Origin: Cryoendolithus antarcticus
Lineage: Eukaryota > Ascomycota > Dothideomycetes > Cladosporiales > Cladosporiaceae
Reading direction: 5' to 3'
Assembly: GCA_002077065.1 (NCBI GenBank)
Contig: NAJO01000005.1
Coordinates: 868,001 to 932,000 of the forward strand
Length of the DNA: 64,000 nucleotides
Both the position numbers and the translations under genes were made by a program. Positions 53,034 to 64,000 of this stretch are shown one piece after another (position 1 is the first letter of the stretch; each line of letters opens with the position of its first letter). The notes beneath the pieces are model-generated. The model searched no databases, was not told where the DNA came from, and worked only from the letters and a program-made list of their open reading frames with translations.

Positions 53034-53728
53034 CTAGAACACCATCTCGTGTGGCCGGTCACCACTCCTCAAACTGAAGCTGCTGGACAGGTAGCTCTGC
53101 AAGAACTGCTCCTTCTTGATGCTCGACAACAGAGCCTTGTCAATGCTCTTCTGGTCATCAGCCCTGTCCGATGACACCTGCTTCTTCTCTGGCTTCTCGC
53201 CCTGCTTGAAGAAGCCCTCCTCCGAACCTTTCTTGTCTGACTTCTTGTCCCGGGCGAAGTACTTCTCGTCGGAGACTTTGTCGAGGGTTTTGCTGTCGAG
53301 ACCTTCCACGGGGACGGTTGTGCGGGTTGCGATCACATAGCGAGCGTTGACGCGGCGGAGAGAGACACCGTTGATCTTGAACGGGCCGGTAACGAGGAGC
53401 ACGCCTTGGGGAAGGACTTTGAGAAGGACCACGCGCTTGCCGCGGAAGCGACCAGCGAGAAGGATCAAAACAGCGCCGGGTTGGAGAGATGCGCGGGGCT
53501 TGTATGGGTGCTGGGTCTTGCGGGACTGTTGTCGATATGTCAGTCACTGCTTCTGCATGGATTTCTTCCGGTGACCACTGCAATGCGCGCCGGCTCCCTC
53601 TTCCATCCACGTACCTTTCTTGGCTGAGCAACATCCTCTGCCGGGTAGTACTTGAGAGCCTTGTCGGTGGACGATGGAATGACCCTCTCCTGCTTCCCGA
53701 ACTTCTTGGTCTTGTTCTCGGTCGACAT
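53034..53728 (-). CDS. RPL6: cytosolic ribosomal protein eL6
   Basis: Exons 53728-53615 and 53525-53034 (89-nt intron, GTACGT/AACAG) give 201 residues. Recognisable blocks: [13 protein letters not shown] | [59 protein letters not shown] and a Lys-rich C-terminus. The fungal eL6 length is about 176-205. A possible 5'-UTR intron lies upstream of the start (GT-rich stretch near 53760), common in ribosomal protein genes. Divergent from RPN13 with 349 bp between starts. Confidence 0.95.
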
Positions 53729-54077
53729 CTTGAGTGTGATTGAGCGACCGGCTGTGTGTTTGTCAGTGACCAGTAATTGGTGTATTTTCTAGTGTTGCGT
53801 ATGATCTTACGGCTCGTATTTGTACTACGACGTTAGTATATCGTTGTCGCTTGATCGCTAGCAATTCGAGATGTCGTCGGCTTGCAACTGTGGATTTCGG
53901 TGTGCTTTGCCAAGAGTCGCGGGATGACCGATAGAGCTGTTCCGATGAGGTACTAATAGGATGCCTCAGGCTGCAAAATTTGAGTCGCCGTAACGTCAAA
54001 CATCACCCTCACTGCCTTGAGCGTATGATACATATAATTGCATTGCCACGAGTACACTACAAGCCAACACCACAGTC

Positions 54078-55468
54078 ATGGCCGCCAACCCCCTCATCAC
54101 CTTCAAGGCCGGCAAATGCACCTTCTCCGGCAAGAAAGTCACCCCAGTGTCCACACCCGGCTACCTCTACCTATACTTCGAAGATGATATGCCTCACTTC
54201 TGCTGGCGACCCCGGTCACAACCTGCCTCACATCCCGAGATCGACCTCTTCATGGTCCCTGGTGATGGCAGCTTCGAACCACTGCCCCGAGAGTACGGCG
54301 CGGAGGAACTACACTCACCAACAAACGGCCGAATCTACACGCTCAAGTTCCAGTCCAGCAGTCAGAAGCACTTCTTCTGGATGCAAAGCAAATCTCAGCA
54401 TGCGGAGGGGACGCCGAGTTGGTTCAGCCAGAGGGACCAAAGGTTAGGGCAGATTGTGAATTCGATACTGCAGGGCGAGGAGCTAGACATGGAGGCTGAG
54501 GTGGCTGACCTGAGAAATGGTGGAGGAAGCGGAGGTGCAGACGGAGATGGGGACGATGAGATGGATGTGGATGAGCATTCGCCGGAGCATGGGAGACATC
54601 CGAGTACAGGTGGGGCGGGGCAGGGTGCGACTGGTGGAGATCCGAGGGAAGAGGGTTCGGCAAGCAGAGAAGGTGGCGGTGACGGAGCGAGAGCGTAAGT
54701 CATGTCTGATGTTCAACGATGGAAATGCATGGGAGGAGACTTGGCGTTATCAGGAACGCGAGGTCCGTCGCTCAGCTTACTGAGCCTCGACGTGGCGTTG
54801 GCTGCAACATGGCGCGAACGCATAAGCTTGAGCAAAAGCATCGAAATAGACTGTACAACAGACCACCCAAATCAGAGCATCGCTGATAGCTCTTCCCTCC
54901 CAGTCTCTCCTCCCAACCGTCCTCTCAAGACCCGTCAGCAGTAGTTCAGAACTTCCTCAACTCGCTCCAAGGCTCAAGCCAAAACACACCTCCACCCCCA
55001 CCCTCTGGCGCCGACAAACCCTACACGACCCTCTCCGATCTTCTCACACCTCCACAAACAATCCCCTACATATCCAGCGCCACGCCCGCCCAACTAGACA
55101 ATCTATGCTCTTACCTCCCTCCAGAACTCTTCACCCTCTCGCAAGAATCCAGCTCGACACCCGACCACGCCACGCACACATCCGCAGCCGACGCGACTGC
55201 AGCCATAGACGCGTTGAGCACAGACCAGAAGCGTGAGATCCTGATCCGGGTACTGCGGAGTCCGCAGCTGCAGCAGAGTCTGGGGAGTCTGACTGTGGCA
55301 CTACGGGATGGTGGGCTGCCGATTGTGAGTGAGGCTTTGGGGCTGAAAGTGAAGAATGGAGGGAATGTGAGGCATGCGAGTGTGCCGCTGGGTGGTGGAG
55401 AGGCGGTGGAGGCGTTTGTTGAGGGGGTGAAGACGACGGTGGAGGAGGAGAAGAAATCGAAGCCTTGA
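54078..55468 (+). CDS. RPN13: proteasome ubiquitin receptor Rpn13/ADRM1
   Basis: Exons 54078-54694 and 54904-55468 give 393 residues; the 209-nt intron uses GTAAGT and a pyrimidine-rich TTCCCTCCCAG acceptor, the only one that preserves frame. Residues 1-115 form the Pru domain (ITFKAGKCTFSGKKVTP, GYLYLYFEDDMPHFCW, YTLKFQSSSQKHFFWMQ), which binds Rpn2 and ubiquitin. An acidic then Gly-rich linker follows. The C-terminal DEUBAD helices (about 245-390; LSTDQKREILIRVLRSPQLQQSL) bind the deubiquitinase UCH37. Yeast Rpn13 lacks this C-domain; filamentous fungi keep it. Convergent with the eEF1B gene. Confidence 0.93.
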
Positions 55469-55734
55469 AGTCGCAGCCGTGCGGCGAATGAAGGATTGAC
55501 TCTTCCATGTTATCAAGTTGACGTACGGCATCGCTCAAAGCATCAAACCCTTCGGCGTAGGGAACGAGACCACAGTCCGTAGCTGGATTCTGACGTATCC
55601 TACGTGAGTTGTGGAGCGCAGACAGTAGTGTATACACCATCAATGCTATCGACTATGCTATGCACTCGAAGCTCAACGCTCCTTCGTGCTCAGTGTCCTC
55701 ATGCGCGCCATCCCGTCATCAATGCATGCCGCAT

Positions 55735-56755
55735 CTACAACTTCTGCATAGCAGCAATGTCGGTGCTCTGCACGAAGTCCTCGAAGCCCTCGATCTCCTC
55801 CTGAAGATCGTTCGTCGAGATCTTCTCGTCCTCAATGACGATATTAATCTGCAGCTTCTTGATGCCGAAGCCAACGGGCACGAGCTTGGAGCCACCCCAG
55901 ACGAGGCCGTCCTTCTCGATACCACGAACCGCTGCCTCGAGCTCCTTCATGTCTGTCTCGTCGTCTGCGGTCTTGTCAGTGTTTGTTCACTTTGAGAGTG
56001 TAATGACAGGTACATACCCCATGGCTTCACATCCATCGTCACGATCGACTTGGCCGCAGGCTTCGATTTGCCAGCCTTCTTTTGTGCGTATTCCGCCAAA
56101 CGCTGCTCCCTCACCTTCGCAGCCTCGGCATCCTCCTCCTCGTCATCTGAGCCGAACAGGTCGACCTCATCATCATCCTCATCGCCGCCCTTAGCCGCCT
56201 CCTTCTCAGGTGCCTTGGCCGGGTTGAGCGTGAGGTCGCTGGACTCGGGACCGTAGGCAGTGTATGCTTTCGAAGGGTCGCCGGGAAGAGCGGAGAACTC
56301 AGACTCGAGCGAGGAGATGTGCTTGTACCAGCGGTAGGCGTGCGGGTATTGCTCGACTGCGGGTGCGCTCTTCAGGGCTTGGAACGCCTTGACATCGGCT
56401 TGGGAGGGGGTATAGCTGGATTCGCAGTTAGCATATCGTGTCACGAGTTGACTGCGATTGACTGTGCTGAGTGTGAAGGTTGAGTCAGAGGTGCACAGAG
56501 TGCGTAGGTTGTGTTTTCATTTACGGGGTCTTAATCCGCTCATTAACACGGACCAATGTTATCTCATCTTGTAGAGGAAGTGAAATCGGGTGGCTATCTT
56601 GTCAGAGATTGCGACTTACCCAAGGATGTAGCTGCGAGTCTTGACCCAGTTGTCGAGCACTACACGATTTTGTCAGTGTCCTGCTGTCTGCGCTGAGGAA
56701 GACACTGTGACGTACACGAGAGGCCAGCGTTGGTGGCGAAGTCGAGGAACCCCAT
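55735..56755 (-). CDS. EFB1: translation elongation factor 1 beta (eEF1B-alpha, GEF)
   Basis: Exons 56755-56716, 56659-56620, 56415-56018 and 55964-55735 give 235 residues. Two 40-nt coding exons at the start encode [18 protein letters not shown] and KTRSYILG. Next is a short GST-like helical region ([18 protein letters not shown]...YRWYKHI), an acidic stretch ([11 protein letters not shown]), then the guanine-exchange domain: [35 protein letters not shown] and the terminal [16 protein letters not shown], which inserts near the Mg site of eEF1A. It reloads eEF1A with GTP. Introns are 56, 204 and 53 nt. Confidence 0.95.
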
Positions 56756-57267
56756 GGCTGCGATTCAGGTGTGCGGTAGTGGAAGGTAAGATTGTGTTTG
56801 GCGGGTGTATGATTGGGTTGCGGTGACTGTACTTTTTTGGTGTGAGGTTGACCTTCGGTAGAATTTCCACTCACAAGCTCGAGCCTTGCAATGACTTGAT
56901 TGGCTAGCAGCACTTCCGCGCTAATGACGGGAATCAAATATATGTTACTCCAGAATTCCGATCTCTCTTGTGCTATTATCAGCACACCTGCAACAGCAGG
57001 TCTATCGTTAAGTATCGATGAGAGAGCAGACTTTTGGCGTCTCTGCTCTACACTGTCTCACGGAGGCGGCGATACCGCGCTACAGATCGTGGACAAAGCG
57101 ATAAGTGCATAAGTCATGTTGAGCACATCTGGAGCAGCAGTTGTGGCAGACCGATATAACACTGAGATGCTGACACTATTGCTTTATGGTGAGACGGAGC
57201 TATCCTACATTTGTTGCACATACCACTACAAGTATCATGGTATCATCAATCATCAGCTCATCCAACC
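56756..57267. other. spacer between eEF1B start and HSP78 end
   Basis: About 510 bp holding the EFB1 promoter and HSP78 3' flank. No gene seen. Confidence 0.4.
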
Positions 57268-59610
57268 CTACCGCGGTGCCAGCACCTCAAGATGCTCCTC
57301 ATCCTTCCCAACAACCACTTCCGCGACATCGCCTCCTTTCACCGATCCGCGGATGATCTTATCCGCCAGTCCATTCGCGACCTCTCGCGCTATCAGCCGG
57401 TTCAAGGGCCTGGCACCATATCGAGGGTCGTAACCTTTGTCACAAAGCCATGCCTTGACCTCATCGCTGACGTTTAGCTCGATTCTCCGCTCGTCCAGTC
57501 GTGCTTGCAGCTCCCGTAGCCTTATGTCGACGATATCGCGCAGTGCATCCTTGCCAAGCCGCTTGAAGATGATGAACTCATCGATGCGGTTCAGGAACTC
57601 GGGCGGGTATGCACTTTCGACAAAGTTCATCACTTCTTGCTTCACATCGCTGCTGATTTCGGAGCCGGTGCTCTCGTCCGCTACTAGAGCGCTGGCACCA
57701 AGATTCGATGTCAACACTATGATGGTGTTGCGGAAGTCGACTTTATGGCCTTGTGCGTCTGTCAGGTAGCCCTCATCCAGGACCTGCAGGAGCAGGGTAC
57801 TGATGTCGCGGTGAGCTTTCTCGAACTCATCGAAAAGCAATATAGCATACGGTTTTCGTCGCACTGCTTCCGTGAGCTGGCCCGAGTCTTCGTACCCTAC
57901 ATAGCCAGCTGGTGATCCAATAAGTCGAGATACTGTGTGCTTCTCCTGGAACTCAGACATGTCGAATCGGATGACTGCTGACTCAGTGGAGAAGAGGAAA
58001 CTAGCCATCTTCTTGCAGAGCTCGGTCTTGCCCACGCCGGTAGGGCCGAGGAACATGAACGATGCGAGAGGTCTGTTCTCACCGGACAGTCCAGCTCGTT
58101 GCATACGCACTGCGTTAGCAACTGCGGTCAGTGCTTCGTCCTGCCCTCGCACCGACTGACGGAGCGAATCTTCCATGTGCACAAGCTTCTCAACTTCACC
58201 TGCCATGAGTTTCGTCACTGGTATGCCAGTCGTCTTTGCAACGACAGCAGCTATATCATCTGATGTCACAAAGTCATGGAGCAAATGCTCAGTGCCTTCA
58301 CCTTGGTCCTCGTGCACCTGCGCCTGCTTCTCGAGCTCAGGGATCTTAGCATAGCGCAGCTCGCTCGCTCGTGCAAAGTTACCCTCGCGCTGAGCCTTTT
58401 CCAAGTCCAGACGCGCCTCCTCGAGGTTCTCTTTCGCTTTCTTGATCTCACCGATCTCGGCACGCTCCCGTTCCCACTTCTCCGTCAGCAAACTTGCTTC
58501 GTCTTGTTTCAGCGTGAGGGATTTCTCGAGTTTCTCCTTTCGCTCTTTGCTGGCGACATCATTCTCCTTCCGAAGCGATTCGAGCTCGATCTGAATGGTC
58601 ATCATTTCTCTGTCTAAACGCTGGATCGAGTCTGGCTTGCTCTCTTGTTGTAGTCGCAGCGCACTCGCGGCTTCATCGACCAGATCAATGGCCTTGTCTG
58701 GCAAGAAGCGATCGGTGATGTACCGGTTCGAGTAAGTCGCAGCTGCTACGAGTGCTCCATCTGTGATCCGGACACCGTGGTGCACCTCGTATCGGTCCTT
58801 GATACCTCGAAGTATCGAGACTGTATCTTGCACTGATGGTTCATCGACCAGGATCGGCTGAAATCGCCTAGCCAATGCCACATCCTTCTCGATCATGCGG
58901 TACTCGTTGAGAGTCGTTGCGCCACAGCACTGCAGCTCTCCTCTCGACAGCGCAGGCTTGAGCAAATTACTTGCATCGATGCTACCTTCTGCCTTACCCA
59001 GTCCGAGTAGGGTATGCAGCTCGTCGACGAATAGTATCACTCCTCCCTTCGCATCTTCAACCTCCTTGAGCACACTCTTCAGCCGCTCCTCGAAGTCACC
59101 TCTGAACTTCGCCCCCGCGATCAAGCTTCCTAAATCCAGGCTAATTACCCTCTTCTCCTTGATGCTCTCAGGTACATCTCCCCGTACGATCCTCTGCGCC
59201 AGACCCTCGAGGACTGCCGTCTTCCCGGTGCCTGCACTGCCTATCAAGACCGGATTATTCTTCGTCCTTCGAGACAGGATCTGAATAGTTCGTTGGATCT
59301 CCGCATCCCGCCCGATGACCGGGTCGAGTTTTCCATCTCGCGCTCGTGCTGTGAGATCCACGCCGTACTTCTCAAGAGCTGGCTTCTCCGGCTCACCACC
59401 GAGGTTCATACGGTGAGTGCCGCCTGGCGGATGAACGGGTCCTCGTCCTGTAGCATAGCCCCGGGCTTGTGGAATGGAGAGAGAAGGAAGCCTGGCAGCG
59501 ATAGGCAGTGGGAGTAATGGTCTATGTGTCGATCCAACGGCTCTTCGAGGGAGTGCGTATCGCACATTGGCTATGCGCCTTGCAGCGCTTCGTCCTGGAA
59601 TTGCCAACAT
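57268..59610 (-). CDS. HSP78: mitochondrial ClpB-type disaggregase HSP78
   Basis: Single exon of 780 codons. The first 55 or so residues are Arg-rich and acid-free (targeting signal ending near [10 protein letters not shown]), and the ClpB N-domain is absent, as in Hsp78. NBD1: [21 protein letters not shown], Walker A GSAGTGKT (124-131) and [12 protein letters not shown]. The middle coiled coil spans about 370-460. NBD2: GPTGVGKT (about 521-528), [37 protein letters not shown] and [17 protein letters not shown]1 Walker A has Thr where most ClpB proteins have Val; this is conservative. It refolds aggregated matrix proteins with mtHsp70. Confidence 0.95.
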   Translation of the reverse strand: MLAIPGRSAARRIANVRYALPRRAVGSTHRPLLPLPIAARLPSLSIPQARGYATGRGPVHPPGGTHRMNLGGEPEKPALEKYGVDLTARARDGKLDPVIGRDAEIQRTIQILSRRTKNNPVLIGSAGTGKTAVLEGLAQRIVRGDVPESIKEKRVISLDLGSLIAGAKFRGDFEERLKSVLKEVEDAKGGVILFVDELHTLLGLGKAEGSIDASNLLKPALSRGELQCCGATTLNEYRMIEKDVALARRFQPILVDEPSVQDTVSILRGIKDRYEVHHGVRITDGALVAAATYSNRYITDRFLPDKAIDLVDEAASALRLQQESKPDSIQRLDREMMTIQIELESLRKENDVASKERKEKLEKSLTLKQDEASLLTEKWERERAEIGEIKKAKENLEEARLDLEKAQREGNFARASELRYAKIPELEKQAQVHEDQGEGTEHLLHDFVTSDDIAAVVAKTTGIPVTKLMAGEVEKLVHMEDSLRQSVRGQDEALTAVANAVRMQRAGLSGENRPLASFMFLGPTGVGKTELCKKMASFLFSTESAVIRFDMSEFQEKHTVSRLIGSPAGYVGYEDSGQLTEAVRRKPYAILLFDEFEKAHRDISTLLLQVLDEGYLTDAQGHKVDFRNTIIVLTSNLGASALVADESTGSEISSDVKQEVMNFVESAYPPEFLNRIDEFIIFKRLGKDALRDIVDIRLRELQARLDERRIELNVSDEVKAWLCDKGYDPRYGARPLNRLIAREVANGLADKIIRGSVKGGDVAEVVVGKDEEHLEVLAPR

Positions 59611-59982
59611 CGCTGATCAATGATCCCAAGCAGACAGCTCGGTGTCCATACAGCAGACCCAGGACAGGCCTATATGCCTTCCATCAACATCCTCGATTTG
59701 CCGATGGAACATCCCAGTTGCTTCTCGATCCGGAGATGGAAGTGCACAAATTAAAGTTATCAGATCCGCCGTTGGTGAACCGCTCCTTCCTTCGAACTCC
59801 GAATGCCGCAAGCGTCTTGCTTGTTCAGGGAGGTCGTTGCGGCCGATATCAGTGACACCCACCGCTTGGTCAAGGTTGGTCGATAGGCGGACGCAAAGCT
59901 CGTCGAGAACTTGTAAGTACTGCATTCCTGTCATCATCTCAGACCCTTTCAGTCTGTACATCCAAGTCGCATCTGATTCGTC
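59611..59982. promoter_or_regulatory. divergent promoter of HSP78 and the ureohydrolase gene
   Basis: 372 bp between the two start codons. Near 59790-59805 the sequence TTCCTTCGAACTCCGAA resembles inverted nTTCn/nGAAn units of a heat-shock element, which would fit HSP78, but the spacing is imperfect. Low confidence; no other element seen. Confidence 0.3.
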
Positions 59983-61272
59983 ATGTCAACCCCAATGGCC
60001 CTTCTCACGGCCGCTGCGCTGCTCGCTACGGTCAATGCTCGCGAGATCACGTTTCCTCCAGTCTCAGGCGTGCAACAACCTGTTGGCGCGAGCTATGGCA
60101 ATGGCTTCAGCAGCATGGGCTTCGGCTTTGGCGACGATCCATTGGACCTTTCCACTTCTCAATTCGCCGGACTCACGACATACGCGAATCTGCCCTACGT
60201 GCACTGTTTAGCGAACACTACTGCAACAGGCGGTGAAGTGGAAAGCTACGACATCGCCATTTTGGGGGCTCCATTCGATACTGGGGTCACCGCTCGACCA
60301 GGAGCTCGCTTTGGCCCGATTGGCATTCGACAGGGCTCCAGACGCATTGGTCCGTTTGCCTATTCGGTCTACACAGGTCGTAATGCGTTCTCGACGCTGA
60401 AAGTGGTCGATTGCGGTGATGCTCCATTGACCGTTCTCGACAACACGATTGCACTGGCACAGCTGGACAAGGCTCACCGCGTTGTATCTGCGAGGAAGGC
60501 TGAGAGCGACGTCGCCAGTGTTCCTCGTATCATCACGCTTGGTGGCGATCATACCACGACGCTGAGTGCATTGAGGTCTACAGTCAATCATTGGGGTGCG
60601 GTCTCAGTCATTCACTTCGATTCGCACATTGGTAAAATTGTCGCCCGAAAATCTTGTACCCTTCCATAGCACTGACGACTTGTAGACACCTGGGATCCAA
60701 AGGTCCTCGGAGGCGGCGTCAGCCACTATGCTGGAGTCAATCACGGCACATTCTTACATCTTGCTCACGAAGAGGGCCTGTTGCTGAACTCGTCGATCCA
60801 CGCTGGCATTCGTGCGCCGGTCGGTAATAAGCATTACGACCTTCGCAACGACAAGGCGTGCGGCTTCGACATTATCAAAGCAAGGGATATTGACCGCTTT
60901 GGGACGCAGGCGATCACCAAGCAATTGCTTGAGCGGACGAACGGGACCAGCGTGTACATCAGCGTCGACATTGATGTGCTGGACCCGGCTTTCGCGCCTG
61001 CTACTGGCACTGCAGAGGTAGGCGGCTGGAGCACTAGGGAGCTGTTGACGATCTTGGACGGACTGAGTGGAATTCAAATCATCGGCGCTGACGTTGGTGA
61101 GCTAATTCCTGTACATATGAGCGTTGAAAGTGAGTCACTAACGAATGTTGTAGTTGAGGTCGCACCAATCTACGACAATCCGGGCGAAACAACCACGCTT
61201 GCCGCAGCTGAGGTTGTGCATTCCTTGATTCAGCTCATGGCTGACACGCCCGTGAAGCCGACGAAGGGCTGA
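59983..61272 (+). CDS. secreted agmatinase/arginase-family ureohydrolase
   Basis: Exons 59983-60631, 60686-61096 and 61154-61272 give 392 residues. A signal peptide covers about 1-19 (LLTAAALLATVNA). Metal-binding motifs of the family are present once spliced: LGGDHTTT (about 186-193), HFDSHIDTWDP (across intron 1) and SVDIDVLDPAFAPATGT (about 309). The second intron removes a segment that would break GADVVEVAPIYD. The family hydrolyses guanidino compounds (agmatine, arginine, guanidinobutyrate) to urea plus amine using two Mn ions. The GxDFG-type region reads ILGAPFDTGVTARPGARFGP, closest to agmatinases. Export suggests scavenging of extracellular guanidino compounds; substrate not determinable. 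Confidence 0.92.
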
Positions 61273-61679
61273 AGGACTGGCTACGAGTCGGATACTGTCA
61301 CTCAAGGGGCGTTCAAGTGTTAAGATACGCTCGAAAACCATGTACATAGATTTAGACCAGCTCCTCATAACTGTTCACATAATAATCGGTTCCTCCGTCC
61401 CGGCTTCGTGACTCGAATCCGAATTTTCTAATTATTGATATCAAATTGTTCGCCATGTTTCGTGTTCTTAAGGTTGATCCGATGATGTTCCTTCAGTCGT
61501 GTTCACACACTCGATTGCTGAGCATACCATTGTCTTGGCGCGGCTGGACTGCATCCAATCTTCAAGGACATGTACAAACCGCACCCAAGTCAACGTCATT
61601 TTCTGGTCATATACGCCTCCATCACGATCTTTCGGCCACCCCCCTTGCGCAGTGTCTGTACTTACATTCCGCAAGTATC

Positions 61680-62126
61680 ATGACGTTCGCCGCCAACGTC
61701 CTGAACGTGGTCGGCGTACTATTCCTCTCACATGCGTAAGCTCCCCCAAACTCCTCTCGTGCGGCAGCCATCGCTGACAGCCTCACCAGTGTCTACAGCG
61801 CCTACGAACACTCCCTCCTCGCCTCTCGATCAACATCTTCGGCAGTACCTTCTTTACCACTAGACATTACCCTCGAAACACTCTTCTCAGTGCTTCTACT
61901 ATGCATCGGTGTCGTACTCTCGAGCCCCGATCTGAAGCCGATACAATGGCACGTCTGGGCTGGACGACTGGAGAAGAGCAAGGAGGCCAGACTAGTGACT
62001 GAGGTTGGCGTGGGTGGTGGCAACCCATACGCTGCGCTTGAGGAGAGGCCGGGTTTCTGGGATGTGAGGGGAGCGCAGAAGGCTTTCGGAGGGTGGCTGC
62101 GGGAGAGTGGTGAGAAGGCGAATTGA
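61680..62126 (+). CDS. EMC5: ER membrane protein complex subunit 5 (EMC5/MMgT)
   Basis: Exons 61680-61735 and 61790-62126 (54-nt intron, GTAAGC/ACCAG) give 130 residues. A first hydrophobic helix (VLNVVGVLFLSHA), the conserved YSAYEHSLL, a second helix (LETLFSVLLLCIGVVLSS), then LKPIQWHVWAGRLEK and the NPYAALEERPGFWDVRG block match the EMC5/MMgT family. The subunit helps insert multipass and tail-anchored proteins into the ER membrane. Normal length. Same strand, 407 bp downstream of the ureohydrolase. Confidence 0.88.
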
Positions 62127-63442
62127 GCAGGCTGTATCAGTCACGACGACTTGATCAACTGCGAATCAACTATAGCGACGTCGAGCATTGTGGGCTGCTC
62201 ATCCGCTGATGATGCCGGCACCGAATGTTGTACCCGCCCGCGCATCACGAGGCAGCTTTCTTCGACCTGAACGCAACCCTCCAATCCCGCCTTCCAGAGA
62301 CAAGAGAGCCTCCCAGGCATTGACGACATCTGCTTCGCAGAATCTGCTTGAAGACACGTCCCGCAGCAGCTTGGGATATGCTACTAAAGCATGACACTCG
62401 GGGCCGATTGGGCCGCAAGACCAAACAGCCTGTTTGGTCGGTGCACGGGAGTTGAGAACGAGAGGATGCAAGCATGACCGACACTACTACTCTTGCAGAC
62501 TACCCCAGAGCGTGCGCATCAGAAGACTGCCTATACTCCCTGATGAGTGGACTCCCTTCGGCTGGAGCCAGTCTGACACTAAACATAGCGAGGTCATACA
62601 CACGAAAATCGCTCCACTGCGTCAGCTTCCCACACCGACCTCACTCTCTCCAAGGTACATCTAGTCGTTCTCGATACAATCGGAGGTGCCGCATACCACG
62701 GCCTGGGCAAATCGTGGATCTGGCGGGTAAAGTGTTGGAAGGCAAAGGCGGGCGTTTCATCTGCCTACCCGTGCAATGCACCTCGAGCGCTAGAGTCCAC
62801 GGACATGCAGACACCTTCAGGGCTAGACGAGTGCCTCTGACAAGGTATACGCCGACTCAGCGCGCGCAGTCTGCCCGGGCAGTGGCGGGGCGGACAGGCA
62901 GGTGGTGCGATTCTTCAACGTTACTCAACCTGCGCTAGGAAGGGGGTGTAGACAGGGTCCCGTATTTATATGTAGTGGTATGAGTCGTAGTTGCAAACGG
63001 CTATGTCTTGATCACGCGTTGACGCGAGCAGTACACGGCGCTCGCCTCTGCGCATACCGGTAACTAAGCGATCATTGGCAATGTCTCGGGTGAAAGCCGG
63101 AGCTAGTATCATTTCGACGTCATTCTCGAACCTACCGCTCTTGTGTACCTAAACTTCGACCATCGTACGGGTACATACACCAGCCGCGAGCGTCGCAGCC
63201 TCTTGATCGTATGAATAGATGTCGATCTGGCAGATCGTATGGTAGGAAATTTATTTGACTTTGTAAATCGCCCGATAGACCAGGAGGGGTTGCGAGGGTT
63301 GTTTTTGACGTCGCTGCAAGTATACCTACGCCTATATGCTCTTAGCGCCTCTCTTACTCACTCCCGTTCATATGTCGTACTAAATCGTAGCGAGACCAAC
63401 GACTCGAGATCTCTCATCACTACTCGGTCCATTGGTTTTGTC
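62127..63442. other. gene-poor interval
   Basis: About 1.3 kb. Frames up to 154 codons (62474-62938, +) lack motifs and overlap others. The last few hundred bases hold the promoter of the transporter. No RNA gene or repeat seen. Confidence 0.45.
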
Positions 63443-64000
63443 ATGTCCGAGGACTTCAGCAAAGATCCCTACAACTGGGACAATCTCCAGGGGTGGCGTT
63501 CATATCGAGCTGCGCGACCTTTTCGAGGAATATACTATGATATTCGTCGACGATTACCCTACTACTGGAGTGACATCAAGGATGGATTCAATTATCGGAC
63601 TTTTGCTGGAACGATCCGTATCTTCTTCGTCAACCTACTCCCCGCGATCGCATTCGAGCTGGACATGGAGCGGAATACCGGAGGCTACTTCGGGATCAAC
63701 GAGGCCCTATTCTCGTCCGCATTAGCAGCTGTCGTATTCAGCACGATGTCCTGTCAACCGCTGACTGTTGTGGGCATCACGGGACTGATCTCGCTTTTCA
63801 ATTATACGATCTATCATATTGCTGTACAACAGGGCATTCGAGAATTGTATCCACAGCTGATTGCCTGGGTGTCGATATGGGCAGCGATCACGCATTGGCT
63901 TACCGCGATCTTCAACTGGTGTGATTACATGCGGTATATCACGGACTTCTCGAGCAATTCGTTCGGGATGTACGTGAGTATCATCTATATCAGTGAGCAG
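63443..64000 (+). CDS. BOR1: BOR1-type boron/anion exchanger (SLC4 family), 5' part
   Basis: 186 codons open from ATG 63443 to the window edge, so the C-terminus is missing. The N-terminus GIYYDIRRRLPYYWSDIKDGF followed by NYRTFAGTIRIFFVNLLPAIAF is the start of SLC4/Bor1 transporters. YFGINEALFSSALAAVVFS, then QPLTVVGITGLISLFNYTIY, form the first membrane helices; the QPL...GxTG segment lies in the substrate region. TMs continue in WVSIWAAITHWL and FGMYVSIIYIS. Yeast Bor1 exports borate across the plasma membrane and affects vacuolar sorting. A GTACGT near 63972 could be a donor, but reading through keeps the family pattern. Confidence 0.9.
   Translation, partial: MSEDFSKDPYNWDNLQGWRSYRAARPFRGIYYDIRRRLPYYWSDIKDGFNYRTFAGTIRIFFVNLLPAIAFELDMERNTGGYFGINEALFSSALAAVVFSTMSCQPLTVVGITGLISLFNYTIYHIAVQQGIRELYPQLIAWVSIWAAITHWLTAIFNWCDYMRYITDFSSNSFGMYVSIIYISEQ

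Noticed and set aside
62474..62938. 154-codon frame on + downstream of EMC5
   Set aside because: Arg-rich, random-looking translation with no motif.
1..64000. CRISPR arrays, insertion sequences, LTR elements, rRNA or tRNA clusters
   Set aside because: No regularly spaced direct repeats, terminal repeats, reverse transcriptase or transposase motifs, or structural RNA signatures were seen by eye; small diverged elements could be missed.

Overview
This is a piece of nuclear chromosome from a filamentous ascomycete. The genes lie on both strands and most carry one to four short spliceosomal introns (about 46-60 nt, a few 90-210 nt) with GTAAGT/GTGAGT/GTACGT-like donors and CAG/TAG acceptors. There is no polycistronic layout. 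The gene families (Zn2Cys6 regulator, group XIV secreted PLA2, RPN13, NOP4, MSH5, TRP4, HSP78) are fungal. The intron style and the lineage-specific BTB-like and Cys/His-rich small proteins suggest a Dothideomycete, possibly Mycosphaerellales; that placement is inference. I saw no rRNA, tRNA, CRISPR, prokaryotic element or intact transposon.

Layout. 1-9.6 kb: an unresolved Cys-rich fragment at the edge, then a Zn2Cys6 transcription factor (-), a short-chain dehydrogenase (+), dihydroxyacetone kinase (-) and a secreted endonuclease/exonuclease/phosphatase-fold nuclease (-). 9.6-11.6 kb is gene-poor. 11.6-18.8 kb: an alpha/beta hydrolase (+), an unknown protein (-), a HIT protein (-) and a 1274-residue VPS9-ankyrin-PX protein (+). 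18.8-26.1 kb is an accessory-looking block: a degenerate coding patch, two tandem secreted phospholipases A2 (+), then three tandem BTB-like paralogues (-), two of which are interrupted by in-frame TAG codons. 26.7-30.6 kb: mitochondrial uL10 (-) and a Yar1-like ankyrin protein (+) share a short promoter; an atypical SDR (-) follows. 31.4-34.2 kb: a kelch/transmembrane protein (-). 35.6-43.4 kb: TRP4 (-), MCTS1/TMA20 (-) divergent from SGT2 (+), a peroxisomal-lipase-like hydrolase (+), a tocopherol-cyclase-like protein (-) and a small hydrophilic protein (-). 43.8-49.8 kb: MSH5 (-) divergent from NOP4 (+). 51.4-64 kb: a tiny Cys/His protein (+), DAP1 (-), RPL6 (-), RPN13 (+), eEF1B-beta (-), HSP78 (-), a secreted agmatinase-like ureohydrolase (+), EMC5 (+), and the first 186 codons of a BOR1-type boron/anion exchanger running off the right edge (+).

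How the genes relate. Most of 26-64 kb is housekeeping: translation and ribosome assembly (RPL6, eEF1B-beta, uL10m, NOP4, TMA20, Yar1-like), protein quality control (SGT2, HSP78, RPN13, EMC5), meiosis (MSH5) and tryptophan synthesis (TRP4), often as divergent pairs with 200-620 bp between starts. The 18-26 kb block differs: tandem duplicates of secreted or lineage-specific proteins, degenerating copies and larger spacers. It is the best place to look for new biology. For spliced genes, coordinates cover start to stop codon; exon ends given in the text were placed by hand from splice signals, frame and length divisibility, and have not been checked against transcripts.
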